Source of the DNA: Candidatus Methanomethylophilaceae archaeon
Lineage (GTDB): Archaea > Thermoplasmatota > Thermoplasmata > Methanomassiliicoccales > Methanomethylophilaceae
Direction of reading: 5' to 3'
NCBI GenBank assembly: GCA_017540825.1
Contig: JAFYAH010000039.1
Location: 1-33,818 of the forward strand
Length of the DNA stretch: 33,818 bases
In this document: positions 16,852-25,448 of the stretch, one piece after another
Layout: each line of letters begins with the position of its first letter
How positions within the stretch are numbered: the first letter of the stretch is position 1
The notes under the pieces: model-generated
What the model saw: the letters and a program-made list of their open reading frames with translations, nothing else
The model's database searches: none
What the model was told of the DNA's origin: nothing
Program-made: the position numbers and the translations under genes

Positions 16852-17301
16852 TCATGTCCTGAGCTCTTCAGGCAGCCTGCGCTTCTCCGGGGGAAGCTCT
16901 CCTATAAGGTCGGCCAATGTGGTGCGGGAAAGGTCCTCCAGCATGGCGTCCATGGCCGACCGGAAGCGAGAGGACAGGATCCCGTGGATCTCCTTGCCTA
17001 TCGGGCAGCGCAGGTTGGCGGGGTACATGCTGAACGCCGCCTCGGCGTCCTCCTCCTCGGTGGCGAGGAAGACGTCCCTCAGGGAGATCTCCTCGGCCGG
17101 CTTGGCCAGGACGGTGCGGGCTCCCCCCATGCCGGTCCTCAGCAGCCCGGCTTTGGATAGCTTGCTGAACACCTTGCGGACGATGACGGGGTTGCAGCCG
17201 ATGCTCCTGGCCACCGTGTCGCTGGTTATCCTGTCCTCGTCGAAGAACCCGTAGACGAGGAGGGCGTGTATCCCGACGGTGAATTCCGAGTCTACGCGCA
17301 T
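16852..17301 (-). CDS. Rrf2-family transcriptional regulator
   Basis: A 149-aa winged-helix DNA-binding protein. The N-terminal helix-turn-helix (ITSDTVARSIGCNPVIVRKVFSKLSKAGLL, shown here as positions 25-54) and the conserved GGARTVLAKPAEEISLRDVF wing are clear. The C-terminal part has the family CPIG motif (RCPIGKEIHGIL) but only that Cys, so an IscR-type three-cysteine Fe-S site is absent. It lies 4 nt behind the DUF1638 gene in the same orientation and may control that promoter. Stop TGA. Confidence 0.88.
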   Translation of the reverse strand: MRVDSEFTVGIHALLVYGFFDEDRITSDTVARSIGCNPVIVRKVFSKLSKAGLLRTGMGGARTVLAKPAEEISLRDVFLATEEEDAEAAFSMYPANLRCPIGKEIHGILSSRFRSAMDAMLEDLSRTTLADLIGELPPEKRRLPEELRT

Positions 17302-17305
17302 CCTA

Positions 17306-18157
17306 TCACCGGGACAGCAGCGACTTGCATCTGGCGTACAGGTCGTCGGTCGGCTGGAGGTCCGCCCACCCCTCGTCTGCCACCCTTATGCTCAGGCGCG
17401 TCCTCTCCGAGAGCCTCTGCAGGTCCTCGTCGAAACGTTCCCTGTCGCCGATCCCCGTGTCTATCTTCAGCAGATGCTGGTATCCCCCGAGGCTCAGCAG
17501 CCACCTCATGTATCCGTCATGGCCCGGCTCTATCCCCAAGGCCTCCCTCATGTCCGGAGTGATGGACTCCTCCGTGGCATCGGAGTTGGCCGCATCAGCC
17601 TCGTTGAACGCGTCCCAGTTGGTAGCCATGGCGGGGAAGATGTACATGTGGCCCGGGTACCGCTTCTGCATCTCGGAGTACTTGGGGCCTCCCGCGATGT
17701 TTATCCCTACGCAGTCGTGGCACAGGCATCCGTTCCTGTCGCGGAACGTCGCCGAAGGCTTGTATCCTCTCTCCTCGCACCAGGCCGGCACGTCCCATTC
17801 GAAGTTGCCGCAGGTCCCGATGTAGAACCCCAGGGCGTCGACTAGCGGCTGCATCTCGGTCGCCAGCTTCTCCACCGTGGCCTTCAAGGTCTCGGGCACG
17901 GCATGAAGTCCAAGATCGGTCATGTGGATCAGGATGGTGAACCTCCCGTGGTCCAGGGCGATCTTCCCGGACAGCACGTCGTCCCATTCGGCTGTCGAAT
18001 AGCCTATCCCGGACTTGTCCAGCTTCCTTCTGACGGACTCGTTGTTCTTGTTATCGACGATGACGATGTTCTTCTCTTCGGGGTCCTTCGCGAGGCTGTA
18101 GACCAGGTTGTCGTCCACCATCGGGCACGCTATGATCCCGAGCACTCCGTTTGTCAT
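17306..18157 (-). CDS. DUF1638 domain protein
   Basis: A 283-aa member of the DUF1638 family found in methanogens and methylotrophic anaerobes, often near methylamine or corrinoid methyltransferase genes; its reaction is unknown. The Cys pairs GTCGNFEWDVPAWCEERGY and NGCLCHDCVGINIAGG are striking and could bind metal. IHMTDLGLHAVP and GGPKYSEMQKRYPGHMYIFPAMATNWDAF are conserved segments. No CGA is present; TGA ends it. It is co-directional with the Rrf2 gene. A 12-bp palindrome abuts its ATG. Confidence 0.8.
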   Translation of the reverse strand: MTNGVLGIIACPMVDDNLVYSLAKDPEEKNIVIVDNKNNESVRRKLDKSGIGYSTAEWDDVLSGKIALDHGRFTILIHMTDLGLHAVPETLKATVEKLATEMQPLVDALGFYIGTCGNFEWDVPAWCEERGYKPSATFRDRNGCLCHDCVGINIAGGPKYSEMQKRYPGHMYIFPAMATNWDAFNEADAANSDATEESITPDMREALGIEPGHDGYMRWLLSLGGYQHLLKIDTGIGDRERFDEDLQRLSERTRLSIRVADEGWADLQPTDDLYARCKSLLSR

Positions 18158-18190
18158 AATAATTATTACACACTGCGATTATTTGTAATC
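18157..18190 (-). promoter_or_regulatory. Promoter and palindromic site of the DUF1638-Rrf2 operon
   Basis: TAATAATTATTA at 18157-18168 is a perfect 12-bp palindrome that shares one base with the ATG at 18157. An A/T-rich stretch at 18179-18187 (ACAAATAAT read on the minus strand) is a likely TATA box about 25 nt upstream. A repressor bound here would block transcription start; the co-transcribed Rrf2 protein is a candidate. Confidence 0.4.
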
Positions 18191-18250
18191 GACGGCAGGC
18201 ACAGCCTTTGGAGGCGCATCACGAAATATCTCCTTGCACATCCGCAGGGC

Positions 18251-18583
18251 ATGCCATCCACCATAGTCTCCGACATGAGCATCTGCGACAAGAAGATCAA
18301 GGTCACCGTGACGGACAACGGCGACGGTACGATGGCCGTCGACCTGGAGTCCGACTGCCAGGCGCTGGAAGGCTTCTCCAAGAATCTGAAGACTATAACC
18401 ATGGAAGACGTGGTGAGCTTCGAGACCAGCAGAATAAACCGGGAGGAGGTCCGCGGTGGCATGTCCATGATCTGCGTCGCTCCTATAATGGTGTATCAGG
18501 CGGCATGGATGGAGTGCGGGATGCTTTCCAAGAGGATATTCGGCAAGCAGGGCCCGATAAAGATCGACATGGGCGAGGAGCGA
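18251..18583 (+). CDS. Small DUF6951-like methanogen protein, ends at CGA
   Basis: A 110-aa protein resembling the small family annotated DUF6951 in methanogens (family name from memory). It has the core DNGDGTMAVDLESDCQ, NREEVRGGMSMICVAPIMVYQAAWMECGMLSK and a final strand GPIKIDMGEE. The paired cysteines suggest a metal or thiol role, unproven. The first in-frame CGA, at 18581-18583, falls right after that final strand; the standard frame would continue 31 codons through a non-coding region with repeats. Start could be ATG 18251 (about 25-30 nt after CGAAATATC) or ATG 18275. It is divergent from the DUF1638 gene, which occurs in similar genomes. Confidence 0.7.
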
Positions 18584-18853
18584 AGCCTATTTCGAACTAT
18601 AGTGCTCCAATCGAAGCCGAACGGTCTGAGAACAGAGGCCTATACGGAGATTGATGTAGACTATAGTCTTAATTAGGCTGGGACGTCGAGTTTCTGCGGG
18701 ATCGGACAGCAAGGGTCCCGGTCCTCATTTGGAAAGGCCCGACAAGCATCGGCCTCTGCCTTTTATGGGCCGGCGTGGATTATCTGCAACATTGTTTTAT
18801 GTAGGCTTTGTTATCATGTTCTGCCTTGCAGGTGACAGGCTAGGGGCGATACA
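18584..18853. other. Intergenic region with two ACTATAGT palindromes
   Basis: After the CGA stop of the previous gene there is no coding sequence. ACTATAGT occurs at 18596-18603 and, as the 12-bp palindrome AGACTATAGTCT, at 18658-18669. TTGTTTTATG near 18790 is a possible box A for the YbjN-like gene. Confidence 0.45.
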
Positions 18854-19336
18854 ATGTTCGGTAAGAAGAAGAGCGAAACGTCCGGGATGACGCCGGATCA
18901 GGTCTACAGTTTGATCAAGAGCGCTTTCGACAACGCGGAACTGAAGTACGGCGAGGATGCGGACAGGAAGATAATCCACACCGGCTTCATGGGAGACGAC
19001 CTCCCCATAAGGATGAACATCATCGTCGAAAAGCTGGCCATCCGCATCTTGTGCCAGCTGGATTTCAAATCTTCTCCGGACAACTACAGCAAAGTGGCAT
19101 GGGAGCTCAACTGCATCAACAAGACCCTCAGCTTCGGAGCCTTCTATCTGGACCCGGACGACGGATACGTGATGTTCGAGGACGCGTTCCCGTATCGCGA
19201 AGCCCAGATCTCAGAAGGCTTCATCATCGCCTTCTGCAAGATGATGGCGGACACGGTGGACTCGCACGACGGGGACCTCAAGAAGATCGCGGAGAGCGTG
19301 CCTCGTTCCAGGTCCAACGAGCCTATGTTCGGATGA
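18854..19336 (+). CDS. YbjN-domain protein
   Basis: A 160-aa protein with the YbjN/type III chaperone-like fold: LIKSAFDNAELKY, then FMGDDLPIRMNIIVEKLAIRILCQLDF and VAWELNCINKTLSFGAFYLDPDDGYVMFEDAFPY. Family members bind partner proteins and act in stress or motility control in bacteria; the role here is unknown. ATG 18854, stop TGA. The protein starts MFGKKK and ends EPMFG, and has no signal peptide. No CGA codons. Confidence 0.75.
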   Translation: MFGKKKSETSGMTPDQVYSLIKSAFDNAELKYGEDADRKIIHTGFMGDDLPIRMNIIVEKLAIRILCQLDFKSSPDNYSKVAWELNCINKTLSFGAFYLDPDDGYVMFEDAFPYREAQISEGFIIAFCKMMADTVDSHDGDLKKIAESVPRSRSNEPMFG

Positions 19337-19608
19337 TCGAGCACTGAACCACCGAGGCTTGCGCGAATCGCAAATGCAGCATGGCCATGGTCTTCCGGCA
19401 GCCTCCTGTTCGAGGCTATCGGATAGACTATAGTCATCTTAACCTCTTCCAGCCCCTCGCTGCTGGCGGTTTGATGTCCGGTTATTTCTCGGTCCGAGCG
19501 AGTGCTTTGGACTTCGTTATTAGATTACTTATAAATATAGCAAAGCGCATGCAATGTGACAGAATTCGAATCAATCTTTACGAAATTCGTAGAAAGGGAG
19601 TTTGTCTA
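19337..19608 (+). promoter_or_regulatory. Malic enzyme promoter and leader
   Basis: No gene is seen. GACTATAGTC (19427-19436) is another copy of the recurring palindrome. TTATAAATA at 19529-19537 is a strong box A; transcription should start near 19560. The leader contains the inverted repeat ACGAA-A-TTCGT (19580-19590) and AAAGGGAG (19593-19600), the ribosome binding site of malic enzyme. The inverted repeat lies between start site and ribosome binding site, so it could be an operator or mRNA element. Confidence 0.55.
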
Positions 19609-20967
19609 ATGGCAGAAGAAAAGAAGGATTACAAGGATCTCACACCCGAGGAGAGGCTGGAGAGGGCTCAGAAGCCCGGAAAGGACGCGATGGTCATGCA
19701 TCCCTACTACGGCGGGAAGATCGAGGTCGTCCCCAAGGCGTGCGTCAGGGACTTCAACGACTTCGCGATCTGGTATTCCCCTGGCGTCGCGGAGCCTTGC
19801 AAGGACATCGCCAAGAACCCCGACAAGGTTTACGAGCACACCTGGAAGTGGAACACCGTGGCGGTCGTGTCCGACGGTACCCGCGTCCTCGGCCTGGGAG
19901 ACATCGGCCCGGAGGCCGCCATGCCCGTCATGGAGGGGAAGGGGATGCTGTTCAAGTACCTCGGAGGCGTGGACTGCGTCCCGATCTGCCTTGACACCAA
20001 GGACCCCGAGAAGATCATCGAGACCGTCAGGCTGATCGCGCCCTCTTTCGGCGGAATAAACCTCGAGGACATCTCCAACCCCAAGTGCTTCGACATCCTG
20101 GACGAGCTGAGGAGGGACTGCAAGATCCCGGTGTGGCACGACGACCAGCAGGGGACGGCCACCGTCGAGGTCGCAGGCGCGATAAACGCCATGAAGCTCG
20201 TCGGGAAGAAGCTCGAGGACGCCAACATCACCGTCATCGGCGCCGGCGCGGCCTCCATCGCAATAGCCAGGCTCATGCTTGCCACTGGGTTCAAGCCCGA
20301 GAACATGTGCATGTGCGACTCCAAGGGCATCCTCAACCTCGAGAGGAAGGACGTCGAGGGTAGCTTCAAGCAGAAGTGGGAGATATGCAAGAAGACCAAC
20401 GGCGCCGGGAAGACCGGAGGCATGAAGGAGGCGTTCAAGGGCGCGGACATAGTCATCGCCGCATCCAAGCCCGGGCCCGGGACGATCCCGCCCGAGTACG
20501 TCGACCTCATGGCCGACGACCCCATCATCTTCGCCACAGCCAACCCCATCCCGGAGATCTGGCCGTGGGAGGCGAAGGAGCACGGATGCAAGGTGTTCGC
20601 CACCGGAAGGTCCGACTTCCCCAACCAGGTCAACAACTCCATGGGATTCCCCGCGATCTTCCGCGGTGTCCTCGACGTCAGGGCCAAGACCATCACCGAC
20701 GAGATGTGCATCGCCGCCGCCAGGTCCCTCGCCAAGACCGCCGAGGAGAACGGGATCTCCGAGAACTACATCGTCCCGACCATGTCCGAGACCAGGGCCT
20801 TCATCGAGGAGGCCGTCGCTGTCGGGCTCAAGGCCCAGGAGCAGGGAGTCGCCAGGCTCAAGCTCTCCGCCCAGGAGCTCCGCGACAAGGCGGAGTTCAT
20901 GATCAACAGGTCCAGGAGCCTCACGGCCAAGATGATGTCCGACGGGTTCATCAAGGAATACAAGTGA
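19609..20967 (+). CDS. NAD(P)-dependent malic enzyme
   Basis: A 452-aa enzyme that decarboxylates malate to pyruvate with NAD(P)+ and a divalent metal. Seen: WYSPGVAEPCKDI, the metal/substrate segment VWHDDQQGTATVEVAGAINAM, the Rossmann motif ITVIGAGAASIAIARLML and ATANPIPEIWPWEA, GRSDFPNQVNNSMGFPAIFRGVLD. In a hydrogen-dependent methylotroph it links the partial citrate cycle and pyruvate. ATG 19609 follows AAAGGGAG by 8 nt; the upstream in-frame extension contains no family sequence. Stop TGA and a textbook terminator follow. Codon use is strongly GC-biased as in highly expressed genes, with no CGA. Confidence 0.94.
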   Translation: MAEEKKDYKDLTPEERLERAQKPGKDAMVMHPYYGGKIEVVPKACVRDFNDFAIWYSPGVAEPCKDIAKNPDKVYEHTWKWNTVAVVSDGTRVLGLGDIGPEAAMPVMEGKGMLFKYLGGVDCVPICLDTKDPEKIIETVRLIAPSFGGINLEDISNPKCFDILDELRRDCKIPVWHDDQQGTATVEVAGAINAMKLVGKKLEDANITVIGAGAASIAIARLMLATGFKPENMCMCDSKGILNLERKDVEGSFKQKWEICKKTNGAGKTGGMKEAFKGADIVIAASKPGPGTIPPEYVDLMADDPIIFATANPIPEIWPWEAKEHGCKVFATGRSDFPNQVNNSMGFPAIFRGVLDVRAKTITDEMCIAAARSLAKTAEENGISENYIVPTMSETRAFIEEAVAVGLKAQEQGVARLKLSAQELRDKAEFMINRSRSLTAKMMSDGFIKEYK

Positions 20968-20974
20968 TTCCAAC

Positions 20975-20995
20975 GGGGCTTCGGCCCCCTTTTTC
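20975..20995 (+). terminator. Malic enzyme terminator
   Basis: GGGGC-TTCG-GCCCC hairpin (20975-20988) with a stable TTCG loop followed by CTTTTT, 7 nt after the TGA. Confidence 0.85.
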
Positions 20996-21111
20996 AATTT
21001 TATCGAATCCGAATCTTCTGCCCTTGGGGCGATGACACCGGATCGGAATCGCATCGGGTGCAGGCTTCGCACGCCCGATCCCGTTTCAAAGGCGCGTCGT
21101 GGGTTTTCGTC

Positions 21112-21161
21112 TATTTCGATTAATCGATTTGAATCGATTTAAATCGATTAATTGATATAAA
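21112..21161 (+). promoter_or_regulatory. Phased AATCGATT operator array and TATA box of the AlbA_2 gene
   Basis: Three copies of the palindrome AATCGATT start at 21122, 21132 and 21142, exactly 10 bp apart, that is on one face of the helix. Part of a fourth (TTCGATTAATCGA) overlaps the first. GATATAAA at 21154-21161 is the box A, about 20 nt before the ATG at 21181. The downstream protein has a winged-helix tail and may regulate itself here. Confidence 0.65.
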
Positions 21162-21180
21162 CCGAAAAGGATGAGGGTTC

Positions 21181-22449
21181 ATGATGGAGGACCAGAACAC
21201 TGAATTTAAAGCGGAATTCACAGAGAAGCTGATTAAATCGGTAGTTGCCTTCTCCAATACGTCCGGAGGGAGGATAGTCCTCGGAATAGACGACGATGGC
21301 AACGAAGTCGGTCTGGACGATCCAGACGATGTCGCTAAGAGATGCGTCAATGCAATCGCGGACAAGATACGTCCTGATGCTACGCTCACGACCGAAGTGT
21401 CCATTCGTCAGCTGGGCGAGAAGAGTCTTGTCGTCATAGACGTGAGCGAAGGCGAGAAGAAGCCTTATTACCTGCGCGATAAGGGGCTGCGTGCCGAAGG
21501 GGTATATGTTCGCAAAGGCACCGCGTCTGTACCCATCACCGAAGAAGGCCTGTTGGGCATGATCCGCGGTTTGAGGGCGGTATCTTACGAGACTCAGACG
21601 TCTTTCAGACAGGATCTGACTTTTGACGAGCTGAAGAGGGTATTTGATGAACGTTCTGTGGCGCTGGACGAGAATCGCATGTCCATGATGAACATGGTCG
21701 AGAACGGAAAGTACACGAACCTGGCATTCATTCTGTCAGACCAGTTTGACCAGTCCATAAAGATGGCATCCTTCGACGACGAGTACAGGACTGGATTTAT
21801 TGAAAGGTCCGAGACGTACGGATGTGTCCTGAAGCAGATGGGTGATGCGATTTCCTTCCTCAAAAGATATAATACGCCGTCGTCCAGGATAGAAGGCATC
21901 AGGCGCATAGACTCTTACCCTTATTCCGAAGATTCGATCAGGGAGGCCATGATGAATGCTGTGGCCCACAGGGACTATAGCATGGATTCGCCGATACTGG
22001 TATCCGTGTATCCGAAGAAGATAACCATAACCTCACCAGGCGGCATGAAGGAGTACTATACCCTCGACGAGATGCTGAGGGGGGTTTCGTCACTCAGGAA
22101 TAGGAACCTTGCAGGGATCATGTACCGGCTGGGGATGATAGAGGCATACGGCACTGGGATACCGCGCATCTTCGGAGCGTACAGGGGGTCCGAGGAAAAG
22201 CCCATGATAGAGAACGGGGTGTCGTCGTTCACGATAACCCTCCCTTCCAGCAGAGCAGAGGGAAGGGACGACGCCTTGCAGTACTTCCTCGACGCCCATG
22301 ACGAGTTCACCCGCGCGGAGCTGCAGAGAGCGCTGGGCATGAGCAGGAGCAGGGCGGTGGCCGTGGTCGGCGATCTGATGGACGAAGGGGCCGTGTCGAT
22401 GGTCGGACATGGGAGGTCCTCAAGATACAGGGTGAACCGCCTGGTCCGA
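21181..22449 (+). CDS. AlbA_2/HATPase_c_4 putative DNA-binding regulator, ends at CGA
   Basis: A 422-aa protein of the family once called 'ATP-dependent DNA helicase-related'. Residues 6-60 form the AlbA_2/Schlafen-type domain (NTEFKAEF...AFSNTSGGRIVLGIDDDG). Residues about 240-355 are a GHKL-type ATPase (REAMMNAVAHRDY, ITSPGGM, GTGIPRIFGAY). The tail is a winged helix (FTRAELQRALGMSRSRAVAVVGDLMDEGAV). Such proteins are patchily distributed regulators, often horizontally acquired. After RYRVNRLV comes CGA (22447-22449), the first in the frame; the standard frame would run over the next gene's promoter to 22518. The lower-GC codon choice is unlike its neighbours. GAGGG precedes ATG ATG at 21181/21184. 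Confidence 0.82.
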
Positions 22450-22477
22450 ACGGTCGGCGTCGCGGCTTCTTTGCCTA

Positions 22478-22487
22478 TAAATAACAG
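22478..22487 (+). promoter_or_regulatory. TATA box of the aminotransferase gene
   Basis: CTATAAATAA lies about 30 nt before the ATG at 22515, giving a short or absent leader. It falls directly after the CGA stop of the AlbA_2 gene, which supports that stop because the standard reading would place it inside coding sequence. Confidence 0.6.
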
Positions 22488-22514
22488 TAGGGCCGTCACA
22501 AGGCTGGTTTTGCG

Positions 22515-23582
22515 ATGAGGCTTTTCACAGTCGGACCGGTGATGATGTATCCAGAAATCCTCGAGAAGTCGGGGGAGCAGCTCCCTTACTTCAGGACCTC
22601 CGAGTTCTCAGAGATGATGCTCGAGTCGGAGTCCATGGTCAAAGAGCTCATGGGGGCTGCGAAGGATTCGAAGGTCGCCTTCCTCACGGCTTCCGGCACA
22701 GGCGCGATGGAGGCCTCGGTGGCAGGGTTCTTCACCTCCGACGACAGGCTCCTCGTGATAGTCGGCGGCGGCTTCGGGAAGCGCTTCTCGGAGATCTGCG
22801 ACGTCCGCGGCATCGAGCACGACGACGTCGTCCTGCCCTTCGGGAAGAGGCTGGACGCCTCCGACCTGGAGCCTTTCGGGGGCAGGGAGTACGCGGGGAT
22901 GCTAGTGAACATAGACGAGACCTCCACCGGCCAGCTCTACGACGTGCGCATACTTTCGGAGTTCTGCCGCAGGAAGGGCATGTACCTCGTGGTGGACGCC
23001 ATCAGCTCCTTCCTCGCCGACCCTCTGGACATGGACGCCGACGGCATCGACGCGGTAATAGTGAGCTCGCAGAAGGCCCTGTCCCTCGCGCCGGGGCTGT
23101 CCCTGGTCGTGATGAGCCGCAGGATCCATGACGAGAGGCTCATGAAGGTCGACTCCCATCTGTACTATCTGGACCTGAAGCACCATCTCAAGGACCAGGA
23201 GAGGGGCCAGACCCCGTTCACCCCGGCCGTCGGGACCCTGATAGAGCTGAACAGGATGCTGCACATGGTCTGCGACATGGGCCTGGAAGCGAAGATCGCC
23301 CGCACCGCCGAGCTCGCGGCATACTTCAGGAAGGGCGCTAAGGAGATGGGGCTCAGGATCCCCGGCTATCCGCTGTCCAACGCCGTCACCCCGGTCCTTT
23401 TCGACGGCGACGCCTACGACGTCTTCGAGAAGCTCAGGAACGAGCACGGCATCACGGTCACCCCCAGCGGAGGGGACCTGAGGGGCAGGCTCCTGAGGGT
23501 GGGGCACATAGGGAACCTCTCCGAGGAGGACTACGACGCCCTTTTCGAGGCCCTCCGCAAAGTCCTTCCCGCCAGGTCTTGA
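22515..23582 (+). CDS. Class V aminotransferase (PLP-dependent)
   Basis: A 355-aa fold-type I PLP enzyme of the serine-glyoxylate / 2-aminoethylphosphonate-pyruvate aminotransferase group. TASGTGAMEASVAGF is the cofactor phosphate loop, DETSTGQLYD and VVDAISSF the substrate/cofactor strands, and VSSQKALSLAPGLS contains the Schiff-base Lys. The C-terminal domain ends with LLRVGHIGNLSEEDYDAL. The substrate cannot be fixed: 2-aminoethylphosphonate, alanine-glyoxylate or an aspartate-type donor are options; the neighbouring flippase and sugar genes could suggest surface decoration. TGA stop overlaps the next start as TTGA. Confidence 0.85.
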   Translation: MRLFTVGPVMMYPEILEKSGEQLPYFRTSEFSEMMLESESMVKELMGAAKDSKVAFLTASGTGAMEASVAGFFTSDDRLLVIVGGGFGKRFSEICDVRGIEHDDVVLPFGKRLDASDLEPFGGREYAGMLVNIDETSTGQLYDVRILSEFCRRKGMYLVVDAISSFLADPLDMDADGIDAVIVSSQKALSLAPGLSLVVMSRRIHDERLMKVDSHLYYLDLKHHLKDQERGQTPFTPAVGTLIELNRMLHMVCDMGLEAKIARTAELAAYFRKGAKEMGLRIPGYPLSNAVTPVLFDGDAYDVFEKLRNEHGITVTPSGGDLRGRLLRVGHIGNLSEEDYDALFEALRKVLPARS

Positions 23583-25144
23583 TCCAGGACGACGCCGGCT
23601 TCTCCAGCAGGGTGTCCCTGAACGCGGCATCGAACATCCTGCGCACGGCCGTCGTGGCGGCGACCGGGCTCATGATGGTCCCGTTCTACATAGGCGAGCT
23701 GGGCTTCGGGGCGTACGCGGTCGTCTTCCTGGCGACAAGCGTGTCGCTGTACTTCGCATCGGCTTCAGAGGCCGTATCCCAGGCGTTCACCCGGCATCTC
23801 GCATTGTCCATGAGGGAGGAGGGGGAGCTGTCGGCCAGGGCGTTCTCGACGGTCGTTTCGGGGATGCTCAGATGCGTCCTGATCATGCTGGTCCTGTGCA
23901 TCGCGGTGTCGGCTGCGGCGCCATATATGTTCGACATCGGACAGTCCTCCCTTCTGGACGTGCAGGTCCTGTTCGTCTCGGTGCTGGCTTCGGGACTGGT
24001 GATGGCTCTTGCGGACTGCCTGTGCGGGGTCTTCGTGGCGTCCAACAGGCTCTACGTCTCATATGTCGCCAAAGGGTCCCAGGTCCTGCTCCAGGCCCTT
24101 CTGGCCGTGACCTCTATCCTGGCTCTGGGTCCGAGCCTGGCCTTCGTAGGGGCATCCAGCCTGGCGTCCTCCCTCGTCTGCCTGGCTTTCGTGGCGGCTT
24201 GCGTTCACTGGCGCGTTCCGGGCGCCGAGCTGCGCAAAGGGCCTCTGGACCGCAGGCTCATGACGGACATGGGCGGGCTGGGCGCCTGGTCGCTGGCATG
24301 CGAGGTGGGGGCCCTCCTGTTCATCAACGCCTCCCTGATAGTTGCGAACGTCGTGCTCGGCAACGATGCTCAGGCGACGTTCTCCATCGCCGCCAACGTG
24401 TCGTCGATGATCGGCACCGTGAGCATAGCTCTGGCGGCGACGGCCGTCCCGCTGCTCTACAAGCGCTATTCGGAAGGAGATCCAAAGGGGGTAGCGTCGA
24501 CGGCCAGGCTGTTCATGAAGGCGTCCGGAGTCTCCATGGCCTTCGTGCTGGCCTATCTCGCCGTCTTCGCCCCCCAGGCCATAGGGGCGTGGATCGGCCC
24601 GGGGCACGACGACGTCGCCGAGCTCGTGCGCTTCCTGACGCCTGCGGAGGTCGTCCTGTGCGCGGCAGGGCCGCTGGCGCACGTCCCCGTGACGTTCATG
24701 AGGCTCAGGCCGGCGGCCGTGGCGATATGCCTCCTGGGAGCAGCCAACGTCATTGGCGCCGCCGCCGTCATGGCATTCGCCGGCCTGGGCGTCCTAGGGG
24801 CCTGCATGGTTTGGTCCCTGACGATGCTGGCCTTGAAGATGGCAGCATACCCGGCCCTGGCCTCCAGAATGACCGGCTGCAGCGCGATGCTGTTCATTCG
24901 TCCGATCCTGCTGTCCCTGGCCCTCTTCGCAGCGTCGGCGGTCGCCCTCTGGGAGCTGTCAGCGGTCGCGGAGGTACAGGCCAGCATCCTGTCCGTCGCG
25001 CTTCCTGCCCTTGCGCTGTTCCCAGCATACGCGGTGCTCGTCGCCAGGTTCGCGTTCGATCGCGACGAGAAGCTCGTGCTGGCGTCGTTCCTCCCGGAAA
25101 AGCTCAGGAGGCCAGCTGAGGAAATCATCGGAATAAGAAGGTGA
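23579..25144 (+). CDS. Polysaccharide/lipid-linked oligosaccharide flippase (Wzx/MOP superfamily)
   Basis: A 521-aa membrane protein with about 12-14 hydrophobic helices, of the MOP exporter superfamily that flips lipid-linked glycans to the outer face. The first 70 residues have the typical NAASNILRTAVVAATGLMMVPFYIGELGFGAYAVV. The start is TTG 23579, which overlaps the upstream stop as TTGA, so the two genes are translationally coupled. Stop TGA. It is the likely exporter for the glycan built from the sugar cluster at 26.6-30.8 kb. No CGA codon despite many arginines. Confidence 0.85.
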   Translation: MIQDDAGFSSRVSLNAASNILRTAVVAATGLMMVPFYIGELGFGAYAVVFLATSVSLYFASASEAVSQAFTRHLALSMREEGELSARAFSTVVSGMLRCVLIMLVLCIAVSAAAPYMFDIGQSSLLDVQVLFVSVLASGLVMALADCLCGVFVASNRLYVSYVAKGSQVLLQALLAVTSILALGPSLAFVGASSLASSLVCLAFVAACVHWRVPGAELRKGPLDRRLMTDMGGLGAWSLACEVGALLFINASLIVANVVLGNDAQATFSIAANVSSMIGTVSIALAATAVPLLYKRYSEGDPKGVASTARLFMKASGVSMAFVLAYLAVFAPQAIGAWIGPGHDDVAELVRFLTPAEVVLCAAGPLAHVPVTFMRLRPAAVAICLLGAANVIGAAAVMAFAGLGVLGACMVWSLTMLALKMAAYPALASRMTGCSAMLFIRPILLSLALFAASAVALWELSAVAEVQASILSVALPALALFPAYAVLVARFAFDRDEKLVLASFLPEKLRRPAEEIIGIRR

Positions 25145-25169
25145 AGGGGGACGCGCCCCCGTGAAGGTT

Positions 25170-25439
25170 TCAGTAGACGGTCTGGGAGACGCACTCGACG
25201 CCCTCGATCCCTTCGATGGACTGCAGGGCGCTCTCGAGCTTCCCTCCGACGGTCTCGTCCGAGTCGTCGATGAGGAATCCAGCGTTGATCTTCATGAGCC
25301 CGAACGCTACGGGGGCGATCTTGGTCTCGAGGAGCTTCACGCCGGCGGGGAGAACGCTGGGGAGCTTGGAGATGATCGCATCGAGGTCGATGTCGGTGCT
25401 CTCGGGCATGAGGTCATATCCTGCGACGATCTGTCCCAT
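25170..25439 (-). CDS. Translation elongation factor aEF-1 beta
   Basis: An 89-aa protein: the nucleotide exchange factor for aEF-1A (exchange of GDP for GTP). The family fold and ends are clear (PESTDIDLDAIISKLPSVLPAGVKLLETKIAPVAFGL and the last segment SIEGIEGVECVSQTV). GAGGTG lies ahead of the ATG at 25439. It forms a two-gene operon with the zinc-ribbon gene 9 nt upstream, an arrangement common in archaea. Stop TGA; convergent with the flippase 25 nt away. Confidence 0.93.
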   Translation of the reverse strand: MGQIVAGYDLMPESTDIDLDAIISKLPSVLPAGVKLLETKIAPVAFGLMKINAGFLIDDSDETVGGKLESALQSIEGIEGVECVSQTVY

Positions 25440-25448
25440 ATCAACACC

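Noticed and set aside
19381-19608. N-terminal extension of malic enzyme
   Set aside because: Covers the TATA box and leader and contains an in-frame CGA (VFRQPPV then CGA).
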